Source of the DNA: Marinobacter halotolerans
GTDB taxonomy: Bacteria; Pseudomonadota; Gammaproteobacteria; Pseudomonadales; Oleiphilaceae
DNA length: 64,000 nt
Assembly: GCF_008795985.1 (NCBI RefSeq)
Contig: NZ_VMHP01000001.1
Location: 1,116,001 to 1,180,000, forward strand
Direction of reading: 5' to 3'
The notes under the pieces were generated by a model. The model saw only the letters and a list, made by a program, of their open reading frames with translations, was not told the origin of the DNA and did no database searches. Shown in pieces: positions 26,514 to 36,253 of this stretch; positions within the stretch are counted from its first letter, which is position 1; the number at the start of each line of letters is the position of its first letter. The translations under genes were made by a program, and so were the position numbers.

Positions 26514-29500
26514 TCAGTCGAGGCTGCTGAGCAATCGTGGTTTTTCAATCACAAAGCCCTGAGCGTAATCGGCGCCCAGACTGGTCAGCATATCCAGTAC
26601 TGTACGGGTTTCCACCTGAGACGCAATTACCTCGCGTTTCATGTAGTGCGCCATATCGATCATCGACTTGACCATGGCCCGGTCGGTCTCACTCTTGTCC
26701 AGCTCACGGGTGAACGCGCTGTCGAGTTTGATCAGGTCCACCGGCAAGCTGCGCAGGAACTGGAAAGACGTGGGCCCGGTGCCGAAATCTCCCAGGCAGA
26801 AACGGCAGCCCAGTTCCTTCATTTCTTCCACGAACTCGGAAATACTCTGCAGGTCATTGATCGCCGAGGCCTCGGTAATCTCAAACCAGATCCGCTCGAT
26901 CGGCGCGTCTTTCTGGCTGAGCTTGTCGTAGATGAACTCCATCAGCGACTGGTCATTCAGCGAATGCCCTGACAGGTTGATGCAGATGCCGCCCATATGG
27001 GCCGGGTCCGGCGCCTTGTCCCGCAGCCAGTCCAGCACGTGGCCCACCACCCAGCGATCCACCGCCTGCATGCGGTCATAGCGCTCGGCCATGCGGACAA
27101 AATCCTTTCCGGTGATCAGGTTGCCGCTGTCGTCATACATGCTGATCAGGATTTCATACTGGGGCGACATGGTGGTGTCCGCATGCAGCGGGATCATTTT
27201 CTGGCACCGCAGCAGCATCCGTTCCTCGTTCAGATCCCCCAGGCTGGCCACCTTGGCGGCAATCTGGTCCTGGCGCGCCTGGTCGTGGGCATCCATGGAA
27301 TACTCAATAACCTTGCCGTGTCCACGTTTTTTCGCTCGTTTGAGGGCCTCTTCGGACGCCTTCAGCCAGCGTTCCGCGTCCGTCAGCCCCGGCATTTCAG
27401 CCGCCAGCCCGGCACTGGCTGACAGGTGGTAGCTGCCACTGTCGAACTTGAACTCGGTTTTCTCGATGGCCTCGATAATTCCCCGGGCGCCCTCAAGGGA
27501 GTTCTCCGCTGGCAGCATCAGCGCAAACTCGTTCCCAGCCAGGCGCGCCAACGGCATGCCGTCGCCCACGTGGCTGCGCAGAATATCGGCCACCTGCTTG
27601 AGGGCCTGGTCCCCGGCCTGGTAGCCGGCGGTGTCGTTCAACAACCGGAACTGGCGCAGATCCAGCCGAACCAGTGCACGCTCGTCTTCGCGGATCGCCA
27701 GCTGCTGTTCCAGCATGCGTTCAAACTCCCGGCGACCCAGCAGGCCGGTGAGGTCGTCGTGGGTCGATGCCCAGGACAGCTGGTCGTAGACCTTCTTGAC
27801 CATGCGATCGATACTTTCATCCACCAGCGGCCGCTCGTACTGGCTGTCCGGCACGATCATGCCTTTGCGCATCTTCTGGGCCAGCGCTTCCAGTTCAAGC
27901 TCCACCACTCGCATGCCCTGATGGTTTACAAACACAAACCGGCTGAAGCCACGAGCCACCCAGACAAGGCGAATGTACTGGGGCTCGTCGGGCTTGTCCT
28001 GATCCCGCATCCAGTCACCGGTGCGCAGCTGTTGGGCACGATTAATCCAGCGCTGCAGACTACGCTGCTCCCGCTCGGAGACAGCCTGCTCGCTTTTCTC
28101 TTTCGGCTTGGCGACCGGTACCTCTACCAGTTCAGGCGGCTCGGAGGGGCTACGCACCAGAAACTGCTTCAGCTCGTCCCGAATCTGCGACGACGGCATG
28201 TGGTTGCTGGAGATCGAGGCCAGTCCGTCCTGGATTACCCGAAGCAGTTCCGGCAGGTTGATGTCGCTCTGGGGGTCGTCGGCAAAGGTCATCAGCGAGT
28301 CGACCACCGACAGGTAATCCTGCCAGAGCGGGCTGTCCTCTCCCTGGCGGATCCAGGTCAGCGACAGCAGATCTCGCCAGCCTCCGTCCAGCAAGCTCAG
28401 GACCGCTCGGGGGATCTTGCGACCACCCAGCTTCTGATCGAGAACGCCGGCCACCGCCTGCTTGGATTCGGCCACTTTCTGGGCGCCCTCTGCCGCGGCC
28501 GTTACCCTTTCCACATTACGGCGGTAGACCAGATTCTGCCGGTCAATCAGCATGTCCAGCTCGCCCACGGCGTTTTCGAAAACACCGGTATCCTGCTCAA
28601 AATCCGTGTTGATCCGTTGGATCAGCTCATCGATGCGGCGCTGGACAACCGGGTTAATTCGCCCTCCTTTCACCCCCAGCTGGGCAAGGCGATCCATCAC
28701 GCCCCGGACCGGGCTGTCGCGGTCTTCGAAAAACTCCGGATCACGCATAACCACTTTCAGAACCGGTACCTCCAGCGAGCGCATTCGCTCCCGGGCATAG
28801 GTGCTCAGTTTCGGGCTTTCCACTACACTGCTGAAGAACCGGTCCACCACATCCAGCGTGGCCTGATGTTCCTGACCCAGGGCATGCTCACCGTCTTCCT
28901 TGACGCGCTCGACAACACGCTTGCGCAACGTGGTTTCGGCCTCAGTCGGTGCCGGCTCCGCCTGCATCTTCTGAAGCTGCCTGTGGAATTCGCCGGCAGA
29001 AAGTTCGCGGGCGCCGGGGGCAAATTCCACCGGCTCGGGGTCACCCCGGGCAATGCGGCTGGAAGTCAGTGTACCCAGCAGGCTTTTGACCGTGGCAAAG
29101 GCAGTCTTGGCCGCAGAGGAATAGCCCCGGAACTCAGAGGAAGAGCGAGACGGCCCGGTAAAACGCCGGCGGGGTGACGTTTCCCGGGGCCCGGTTTCAT
29201 CTGCCTCTGGCGCTCCGTCAGCTCCGGCATTTTCAGACTCCGCCACGCGCTCTTTCGGTTGCGCTTGCGGTTTCTGTTTTTGCTCTGTTTCTGGCTGTGA
29301 CTTCTGCGAGGGCTGCTCACTCAGGTATTTGGTCAGATCCAGGTCCGGCAATACACCGTGGCGTATCAGGATATTGTTCAGCTCCTGATACATGGGCTCC
29401 AGATGCTTGAGCACGGATTTATCGAATACCCGCAGGCAGATCTTTTCTACCTCGCGGTTTACCTTGAGCTGGGTCAGGCCGGCGTGAAACGCCTCGCAGA

Positions 29501-30302
29501 TAAGCCCGGGGCCTAACGGATTGTGATGCCCCGTTGCGTTGGAAACCCCCAGCTTGTCGAGCCTGAGCTTCAACTGCAGCAGATCGCCGCGATACTGGGT
29601 GTCAGCTTTGGTGACCATTACCCGCAGCGTCAGCCAATCCTCGAATTCACCCTTGTCCACCACCGACAGTTCAGCCCCGGGAGCACCTTTAGGGGCCGGT
29701 TTGAGCGGGGATTCCAGGCTCTTCGCCATTTGGTGCCAGATCACCCGCTGACGGGCTTCCACCTGCCCGGCGGCATCCATCAGTTCATTCGCCTGCTGGT
29801 TGTTACCCGCCTTCTGGGCTGATTCTTTCAGGGTAGCAATCATCTGGACCAGGGCTGCGTCCATCAGCGGCTCGATATACTGAACCACAGCTTTGGCCGC
29901 CTGATGCAGTACAAACTGCACCCGGTCACTTGGAGCTTTCAGGGACACCCGGTCCTGCTCCCGGTTCGCTCCCACCATGGCAAGCAGAGCATCAATGGCA
30001 GCAGGATTTGACCGGTTAAAACTGACGCCCATGGCACCGTCGATGCGGCGCCGCACATCCACGTTCAACTCGTGGCGCTGACGGCCGTCCGTACTGCGGA
30101 AACGAACCAACAGGTCCCTTGCTGACGGGCTCTTCAGAAGCTGGTCCAGCTTCCTGGCGGTATCGCCGGAATAGCGTACGAACAGACCTTCCGCGCAGAA
30201 GTCTGCAATCTGGCAGGGCAAGGTCTGGCCATTGCCCAGATCCAGCTGGGCCGCAAGTTTTATGGGCTTACGGGGGCTCGAACGACGTTCTTTCGGATCC
30301 AT
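26514..30302 (-). CDS. Large PilZ-DUF1631-GGDEF-EAL protein with degenerate catalytic motifs
   Basis: This 1262-residue cytoplasmic protein starts with a PilZ-like domain (about 1-110; RxxxR at 7-11, but the second motif is DxCxxG rather than D/NxSxxG). A long helical DUF1631 region (about 120-790) follows, with an acidic/basic linker near 330-400. The GGDEF domain has AGNEF at 922-926. The EAL domain has EIL at 1050-1052 and GDFG at 1171-1174 in place of DDFG. FEITE, KLD and the late QVET remain. Neither synthesis nor full hydrolysis of c-di-GMP looks likely, so a c-di-GMP receptor or scaffold is inferred. It is divergent from the metallopeptidase gene. Confidence 0.85.
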   Translation of the reverse strand: MDPKERRSSPRKPIKLAAQLDLGNGQTLPCQIADFCAEGLFVRYSGDTARKLDQLLKSPSARDLLVRFRSTDGRQRHELNVDVRRRIDGAMGVSFNRSNPAAIDALLAMVGANREQDRVSLKAPSDRVQFVLHQAAKAVVQYIEPLMDAALVQMIATLKESAQKAGNNQQANELMDAAGQVEARQRVIWHQMAKSLESPLKPAPKGAPGAELSVVDKGEFEDWLTLRVMVTKADTQYRGDLLQLKLRLDKLGVSNATGHHNPLGPGLICEAFHAGLTQLKVNREVEKICLRVFDKSVLKHLEPMYQELNNILIRHGVLPDLDLTKYLSEQPSQKSQPETEQKQKPQAQPKERVAESENAGADGAPEADETGPRETSPRRRFTGPSRSSSEFRGYSSAAKTAFATVKSLLGTLTSSRIARGDPEPVEFAPGARELSAGEFHRQLQKMQAEPAPTEAETTLRKRVVERVKEDGEHALGQEHQATLDVVDRFFSSVVESPKLSTYARERMRSLEVPVLKVVMRDPEFFEDRDSPVRGVMDRLAQLGVKGGRINPVVQRRIDELIQRINTDFEQDTGVFENAVGELDMLIDRQNLVYRRNVERVTAAAEGAQKVAESKQAVAGVLDQKLGGRKIPRAVLSLLDGGWRDLLSLTWIRQGEDSPLWQDYLSVVDSLMTFADDPQSDINLPELLRVIQDGLASISSNHMPSSQIRDELKQFLVRSPSEPPELVEVPVAKPKEKSEQAVSEREQRSLQRWINRAQQLRTGDWMRDQDKPDEPQYIRLVWVARGFSRFVFVNHQGMRVVELELEALAQKMRKGMIVPDSQYERPLVDESIDRMVKKVYDQLSWASTHDDLTGLLGRREFERMLEQQLAIREDERALVRLDLRQFRLLNDTAGYQAGDQALKQVADILRSHVGDGMPLARLAGNEFALMLPAENSLEGARGIIEAIEKTEFKFDSGSYHLSASAGLAAEMPGLTDAERWLKASEEALKRAKKRGHGKVIEYSMDAHDQARQDQIAAKVASLGDLNEERMLLRCQKMIPLHADTTMSPQYEILISMYDDSGNLITGKDFVRMAERYDRMQAVDRWVVGHVLDWLRDKAPDPAHMGGICINLSGHSLNDQSLMEFIYDKLSQKDAPIERIWFEITEASAINDLQSISEFVEEMKELGCRFCLGDFGTGPTSFQFLRSLPVDLIKLDSAFTRELDKSETDRAMVKSMIDMAHYMKREVIASQVETRTVLDMLTSLGADYAQGFVIEKPRLLSSLD

Positions 30303-30326
30303 GAACTACCTGATTATTGGTAAACT

Positions 30327-30364
30327 CCGGTGACCCATTGGGATGTCAGGATTCTGGTCACCGG
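30327..30364. promoter_or_regulatory. Inverted repeat with 9-bp arms in a divergent promoter region
   Basis: CCGGTGACC (30327-30335) and GGTCACCGG (30356-30364) are perfect inverted arms 20 bp apart, between the DUF1631 gene (starts 30302) and the metallopeptidase gene (starts 30474). Spacing suits a dimeric regulator or a 5'-UTR hairpin of the DUF1631 transcript. Confidence 0.45.
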
Positions 30365-30473
30365 CCGGGACTCCCTGAACACGGATAAATCAATGCCACC
30401 TGGCCGATTATGGTAGCGTGAAACAGATTCCGTGCCCACTGGTCCAGCCGGCCACAAAAGAACCGCCAGACCC

Positions 30474-31556
30474 ATGAGACAGCTTAGTCAGATCTATCCC
30501 CTTACGCTACTTATAGTGATCTGTTTCACAATATTTTCCGGTTGCTCTTCCCTTGGCTACTATCACCAGGCGGCCGCCGGGCACCTGTCACTGATGATGG
30601 CCACCGAACCGGTTGAGGACTGGCTGGACGCCCCATCTACGCCCGGGCCGCTAAAAGCCAAACTGCGTTTGTCTCAGCAGGCCCGGCAGTTCGCCGGGAA
30701 AAACCTGCACCTGCCGGTAGGCGATGCGTTCTCTGAATATACGTCGTTGGACCGTCCCTGGGTCCTTGTGAATCTGGTGGCTGTTCCGGAGTTTTCCCTG
30801 GAGGCCCACCAGTGGTGCTATCCCCTGATCGGCTGCCAGGCCTATCGCGGCTACTACCATCTCGAGGATGCCCGGGCAGAAGCCCGCGATTTTGCTGACC
30901 GCAGCTATGACACCTTCATCGGCGGTGTGACGGCCTATTCCACACTGGGCTGGTTTGACGACCCACTGCACTCCGGGTTTACCCGGCTATCCGATTCGGA
31001 AATGGTTGCCCTGATATTCCATGAACTGGCCCACCAGGTGGTGTATATCCCGGAGGACACAGCCTTCAACGAAAGCTTCGCCACAGCGGTGGAGCTTGAA
31101 GGTCTGCGGGCCTGGCTGCAGAAAACCGGCGACACCGCCGGCTTCGATCAGGCCCTGGATCGGCTGCGCCAGCGCAACCAGACACTGGAACTTGTTGAAG
31201 AAACGACCGACGAACTGCGAGCCCTTTATGAGCGCGACGCCAGTCTGTCGACCGCGCAGATGCGGCAGCGCAAAGCTGCCATTTTCGAGAAATTGCGACG
31301 GGACTATCTGGCTCTGGCGCAGCACTGGGATCAGCCCGGGCCCTTCGGCGCTGCCCCTGCGTCGCTCAACAACGCCAACCTGGCGCTGTTTCGCCAGTAC
31401 AACCAGTATGTACCGGGGTTTCGCCAACTGCTGCGGGAAACCGGCGGAAGGTTTGACGACTTCTACCGGGCGGTGGAAGCCCTGGCGGAGCTGGACAAAC
31501 CACAGCGGATAGCGCGGCTGGAGGCACTAAACCAGCGGTTTGACGAAGACCTTTGA
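30474..31556 (+). CDS. Predicted aminopeptidase lipoprotein (HExxH zinc metalloprotease)
   Basis: This protein has 360 residues from ATG 30474, which opens the lipoprotein signal ending IFSGC (Cys24). The zinc motif HELAH is at 183-187 with the third ligand Glu200 in FNESFA, the pattern of the COG4324-type predicted aminopeptidases. The N-terminal SSLGYYHQAAAGHLSLM region is also characteristic of that family. It is anchored in the outer or inner membrane facing the periplasm. It overlaps argA tail to tail by 30 bp. Confidence 0.8.
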   Translation: MRQLSQIYPLTLLIVICFTIFSGCSSLGYYHQAAAGHLSLMMATEPVEDWLDAPSTPGPLKAKLRLSQQARQFAGKNLHLPVGDAFSEYTSLDRPWVLVNLVAVPEFSLEAHQWCYPLIGCQAYRGYYHLEDARAEARDFADRSYDTFIGGVTAYSTLGWFDDPLHSGFTRLSDSEMVALIFHELAHQVVYIPEDTAFNESFATAVELEGLRAWLQKTGDTAGFDQALDRLRQRNQTLELVEETTDELRALYERDASLSTAQMRQRKAAIFEKLRRDYLALAQHWDQPGPFGAAPASLNNANLALFRQYNQYVPGFRQLLRETGGRFDDFYRAVEALAELDKPQRIARLEALNQRFDEDL

Positions 31557-32837
31557 TTTTCGCTCGACGTTGTAGGACGCCAGTTTCGGCCCCGGCAGTT
31601 CCTGCACCGACGACGGCCTGAAGCCGCGCTCCCGGAACCAGTGTTCCGTTTGCGTGGTCAGGGCGAAAAGACGCTGGATACCCTGACCACGGGCCAGCTT
31701 CTCGACCATCGCCAGAATGTCATCCCCGCGTCCGGCACGGCGATAGGCCTGGTCTACCGCAAAGCACGACAACTCGCCGGCGCCTTCCTCCGGATAGGCG
31801 TGCAGGGCGGCACAACCCACGATGGTGCCGTCCCTTTCCGCCACCACGTAGCAGCCGATCTCGGTTTCCAGCATGTCGCGGGAGCGGCGCACCAGTATGC
31901 CCTGTTCCTCCAGGGGCTGGATCAGGCCCAGAATGCCGCCTATGTCTTCCACTCTCGCCGGACGGATCTGCTCGTAGTTGTCGCCGCTGACCAGGGTGCC
32001 GGAGCCATCCCGGGTGAAGAGCTCTTCCAGCAGGGCACCGTCCTGGACATAGCTGATGATGTGGGCCCGGCGAACTCCTTTCACGCAGGCATCGCAGGCA
32101 GCCTTGAGCAGGTCGCCATCATGCCCTTCAACCTTACCCGCAGACAGGCGCTCCGTGGCCTGCTTGGCAGTCAGTTCACGGATCAGCGAACCGTCATCTT
32201 CCGGCAGGCCCTGGTTTTCGGTAAACATGATCAGTTTTTCCGCCTTCAGGGCAGCGGCAACCTGACCGCCCACATCCTCATAGGACAGGTTAAATGCGTC
32301 GCCGGTGGGCGAATAGCCCAGGGGTGGCAGCAGCACGATGTGGCCCAGCTCCAGAAGTTTTTCAATGCCAGTCACATCTACCCGCCGGACCCGGCCGGTG
32401 TAGCCAAAATCAATACCGTCCAGCACGCCCACGGGCCGGGCCGTCATGTAGTTGCCACTGGTGACCCGTATGCGGGCATTGTGCATGGGCGAATTCACCA
32501 TACCCATGGACAGATGGCTTTCCAGGTAGGCACGCAGACCGCCAATGGCTTCCAGTACCGGCAATAACTGGGATTCCGGTGTCACCCTCAGGCCCCGGTG
32601 GAAAACCGACTCGGCCCCAATCGCATCCAACCGCGTCTGAATCTGCGGCCGCGCGCCAAACGCCACCACAAGTCGCACCCCAAGGCTGCTCAGCAGGGCA
32701 ATGTCATGGATGATGTTGATGAGATTGTCATGGGCAATCGCATCGCCCCCAATGCTCAACACCACAGTGCGACCACGGTGGGCATTAATATAGGGCGATG
32801 AGTGGCGGAACCCATGCAGCCATTCGTTGGATTTCAA
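31527..32837 (-). CDS. argA: N-acetylglutamate synthase (amino-acid kinase fold plus GNAT)
   Basis: This 436-residue protein catalyses the first step of arginine synthesis, acetyl-CoA + glutamate to N-acetylglutamate. The start is a TTG at 32837 with GGAG 8 nt upstream, and no ATG fits the conserved beginning (HSSPYINAHRGRTVVLSIGG). The N-terminal amino-acid kinase domain binds arginine for feedback. The C-terminal GNAT domain (about 290-436) includes FAVDQAYRRAGRGDDIL. It lies 15 nt after argE in the same direction. Confidence 0.95.
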   Translation of the reverse strand: MKSNEWLHGFRHSSPYINAHRGRTVVLSIGGDAIAHDNLINIIHDIALLSSLGVRLVVAFGARPQIQTRLDAIGAESVFHRGLRVTPESQLLPVLEAIGGLRAYLESHLSMGMVNSPMHNARIRVTSGNYMTARPVGVLDGIDFGYTGRVRRVDVTGIEKLLELGHIVLLPPLGYSPTGDAFNLSYEDVGGQVAAALKAEKLIMFTENQGLPEDDGSLIRELTAKQATERLSAGKVEGHDGDLLKAACDACVKGVRRAHIISYVQDGALLEELFTRDGSGTLVSGDNYEQIRPARVEDIGGILGLIQPLEEQGILVRRSRDMLETEIGCYVVAERDGTIVGCAALHAYPEEGAGELSCFAVDQAYRRAGRGDDILAMVEKLARGQGIQRLFALTTQTEHWFRERGFRPSSVQELPGPKLASYNVERKSKVFVKPLV

Positions 32838-32852
32838 CCTGTTTTCTCCAGC

Positions 32853-34013
32853 CTAGAGGCAAAACTTGCGGATCAGACCTTTCAGGATCCTGACCGCAGG
32901 GTCGAGTTGTGACAATTCCAGAAACTCATCCGGCTGGTGAGCCTGATCGATGGATCCGGGGCCCATCACCAGTGTTTCCAGACCCAGCTTCTGCAGCCAG
33001 GGCGCTTCAGTGGCAAACGCCACCGCCTCCGCGGTATGGCCGGTGAGCTTTTCACAGGCCCGCACCAGTTCGGCGTCTTCGGCCGTCTCGAACGGCGGCA
33101 CACCGTCAAACAGCGGCTCGAACTCCATGGACAGCCCACGGCTTTGTGCCAGCGGCTGCAGGGTCTGTTTGATCGAATGCCGCAGCGCGTCCATATCCAT
33201 TCCCGGCAGTGGCCGCAGATCAAAATGCAGCTCGCAGCGGGCGCAGATTCGGTTGGGATTATCGCCCCCATGAATACAGCCCAGATTCATGGTGGGCACC
33301 TGAACCCGGAAATTGGGATTGCTGTACTGCTCCTGCCAGCTCTTGCGCAGGGCCAGCAAGTGCCCCAGAGCCTCGTGCATGCCTTCAAGCGCATTCCGGC
33401 CAAGGCCCGGATCGGAGGAATGGCCGGACTGTCCCTCGAAGACCAAACGCTCCATCATGATGCCTTTGTGCATGCGTACCGGCTTGAGGCCCGTCGGCTC
33501 GCCGATCACCGCATAGCGTGCTTTCGGTCGCCCTGCCTCCGCCAGTGCCCGGGCTCCGTTCATCGAGCTTTCTTCGTCGGCGGTGGCCAGGATAATCAGC
33601 GGCTGCTGCAGTTTTTCGTTCACAAAGGCTTTGGCCGCTTCAATGGCCAACGGAAAAAAGCCCTTCATGTCGCAGGTGCCGAGGCCGTACCAACGATTGT
33701 CCCGCTCGGTGAGACGGAACGGATCGCTCTGCCAGCGTTTGTCGTCAAAAGGCACCGTGTCAGTATGCCCGGACAGCACCAGACCACCGGGGCCGCGACC
33801 AAGCGTGGCGATCATGTTGACCTTGCCGGGCATACCGGGCACGTCCAGCACTTCAACCTCGAACCCCATGGGTTCAAGCCACTCCGCCAGGGTGCGCACC
33901 ACCGGTTCATTGCTGTGATCCCACTCGGCCGAGGCGCTGCTGATGGACGGCTGGGAAATCAGCCGTGCAAGCATGTCCTGGATACCGGGGAGATGCTGTG
34001 TGGATGCGGGCAT
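32853..34013 (-). CDS. argE: Acetylornithine deacetylase
   Basis: This 386-residue M20 metallopeptidase-fold enzyme releases ornithine from N-acetylornithine. The di-zinc site is seen in LSGHTDTVPFD (His, Asp), GTCDMKGF, and ATADEESSMNGA with the catalytic Glu-Glu. EATEAPWLQ-like and MGPGSIDQAHQPDE segments carry the late ligands. GGAGG precedes the ATG by 7 nt. Many pseudomonads recycle the acetyl group with ArgJ; a dedicated ArgE beside argA indicates the linear pathway is at least available. Confidence 0.92.
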   Translation of the reverse strand: MPASTQHLPGIQDMLARLISQPSISSASAEWDHSNEPVVRTLAEWLEPMGFEVEVLDVPGMPGKVNMIATLGRGPGGLVLSGHTDTVPFDDKRWQSDPFRLTERDNRWYGLGTCDMKGFFPLAIEAAKAFVNEKLQQPLIILATADEESSMNGARALAEAGRPKARYAVIGEPTGLKPVRMHKGIMMERLVFEGQSGHSSDPGLGRNALEGMHEALGHLLALRKSWQEQYSNPNFRVQVPTMNLGCIHGGDNPNRICARCELHFDLRPLPGMDMDALRHSIKQTLQPLAQSRGLSMEFEPLFDGVPPFETAEDAELVRACEKLTGHTAEAVAFATEAPWLQKLGLETLVMGPGSIDQAHQPDEFLELSQLDPAVRILKGLIRKFCL

Positions 34014-34050
34014 TCAGATACCTCCGTCCCTGGACGGGACCAGGGAAAAC

Positions 34051-35268
34051 CTAGGGAGTCTGGCCGCGACGCCAGACTTCAAAACCATCGATCAGCCGGG
34101 TTGCGATGGGGTAAGCCACCTCACCGCCGTCAACCAGCCGTGCTACTTCCATTCGTTCTTCACTGACAGCTGCCAGGCGCCCTTCCACCACATTACCATT
34201 TGCCAGGGTGACTCTCACCGTCTGGCCAATCAGTCCGGCGGCTTCCGCCTTGTCGGCAACCTGCCAGCCCGGCGCCTGCGCTGCCGGCTTTTCCTCGGCC
34301 GGCTCGGCGGATTCTGCAGGTTCCGGCGCGACTTCCAGCCGCTCCAGATAGACATCGGGCACGCGGGCGTCGTTATAGGTCACAAAAGGCGCGGAGGCAC
34401 CTACCGGGACACCCCACAATGCCTCGCCAGGGCGCAGTTCCAGGCTCAACTCACCACCTTCGGTCAGCCATTGGCGGTAAAGGGCGATCAACTGGTCGCT
34501 GGCCCGGAAACCGCGGTCGGCCAGTCCGGCCCGAAAAGTCTCCGTTGCAAGGCTGAGCCACTGGTTGGCTTCCATACCGGCCTCACGGGAACAGTAGGCT
34601 GCTATCCGGCGCATCAGGCCGCCGTCCCGAAGCGTGACACTCACCGGCTGTGTGCTGGAGGTCATCAGGGCCGTCGGGTCCAGAGGGTTGAAGCGGGCCC
34701 CAGGCCAGAGCACTTCCAGGCTGCCCGTTTCCGCCGTGGTGATTTCCCCGTAAACCTGAGAGGCATCCTGGCGCAAGAGCACCTCACCGGTGACCCGGGC
34801 AATACCCAGACCGAGCAGATCTGCGGTGCTCAAGCGCTGCTGGGGATCCGGGCCACAGACCGGGGCAAACAGTGGCGGAGTTCCGGGCTCGCCCGATTCC
34901 GTGACCCAATTGCTCAACAGGGCGTTATCGAGCGTCATCGAAAGCTGCTCGCCTCTCAGCCTCCATTGTGAGGGCAGAGCCGAGGGGTCAAGCAGGGCAT
35001 TGACCAGCGCTACCGGCGAACCGGCGTCGAACGTCAGGCGCCCCACTTTCAGCGGTCGTGACAGCCGGAAATCTTCATAGAAGCCGTCCACCAGAGTCAG
35101 CGATCCTGAAATGTCCGAGCGGATCTGGCCATGATCAATGACGCCGATATCGTCCACGGCGCGATCCGCCTCGGCAAGACGCTGATCCGCCAGCCACCAG
35201 ACACCGCCCTTGAACGCCAGATAGCCCATCAGGGCAAGTACAACCAGCAGGGTCAGCAGGCGTTTCAT
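34051..35268 (-). CDS. Membrane-anchored periplasmic protein of unknown function
   Basis: This 405-residue protein has one N-terminal membrane segment (LLTLLVVLALMGYLAF) followed by a soluble region, presumably periplasmic. The C terminus holds a Pro/Glu/Ala-rich linker (about 305-330), then a small beta-rich motif (VRVTLANGNVVEGRLAAVSEERMEVAR) that resembles an Sm-like fold. I do not recognise the family. It sits 22 nt after argB within an arg gene run, but nothing in it points to arginine metabolism. RBS AAGGA precedes ATG. Confidence 0.7.
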   Translation of the reverse strand: MKRLLTLLVVLALMGYLAFKGGVWWLADQRLAEADRAVDDIGVIDHGQIRSDISGSLTLVDGFYEDFRLSRPLKVGRLTFDAGSPVALVNALLDPSALPSQWRLRGEQLSMTLDNALLSNWVTESGEPGTPPLFAPVCGPDPQQRLSTADLLGLGIARVTGEVLLRQDASQVYGEITTAETGSLEVLWPGARFNPLDPTALMTSSTQPVSVTLRDGGLMRRIAAYCSREAGMEANQWLSLATETFRAGLADRGFRASDQLIALYRQWLTEGGELSLELRPGEALWGVPVGASAPFVTYNDARVPDVYLERLEVAPEPAESAEPAEEKPAAQAPGWQVADKAEAAGLIGQTVRVTLANGNVVEGRLAAVSEERMEVARLVDGGEVAYPIATRLIDGFEVWRRGQTP

Positions 35269-35290
35269 GATTCAATCCTTTTCCAGGCGG

Positions 35291-36187
<897 letters not shown>

Positions 36188-36253
36188 TCAATATGCCCTA
36201 ACGATTGGATTAACAGTCTTGAGAATTAACTTGCTTATGCCCGGGCCCGCGGC

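Noticed and set aside
27426..29177. 583-codon plus-strand frame opposite the DUF1631 gene.
   Set aside because: It is the antisense shadow of a long GC-rich gene with clear domains; it has no motif or ribosome site.
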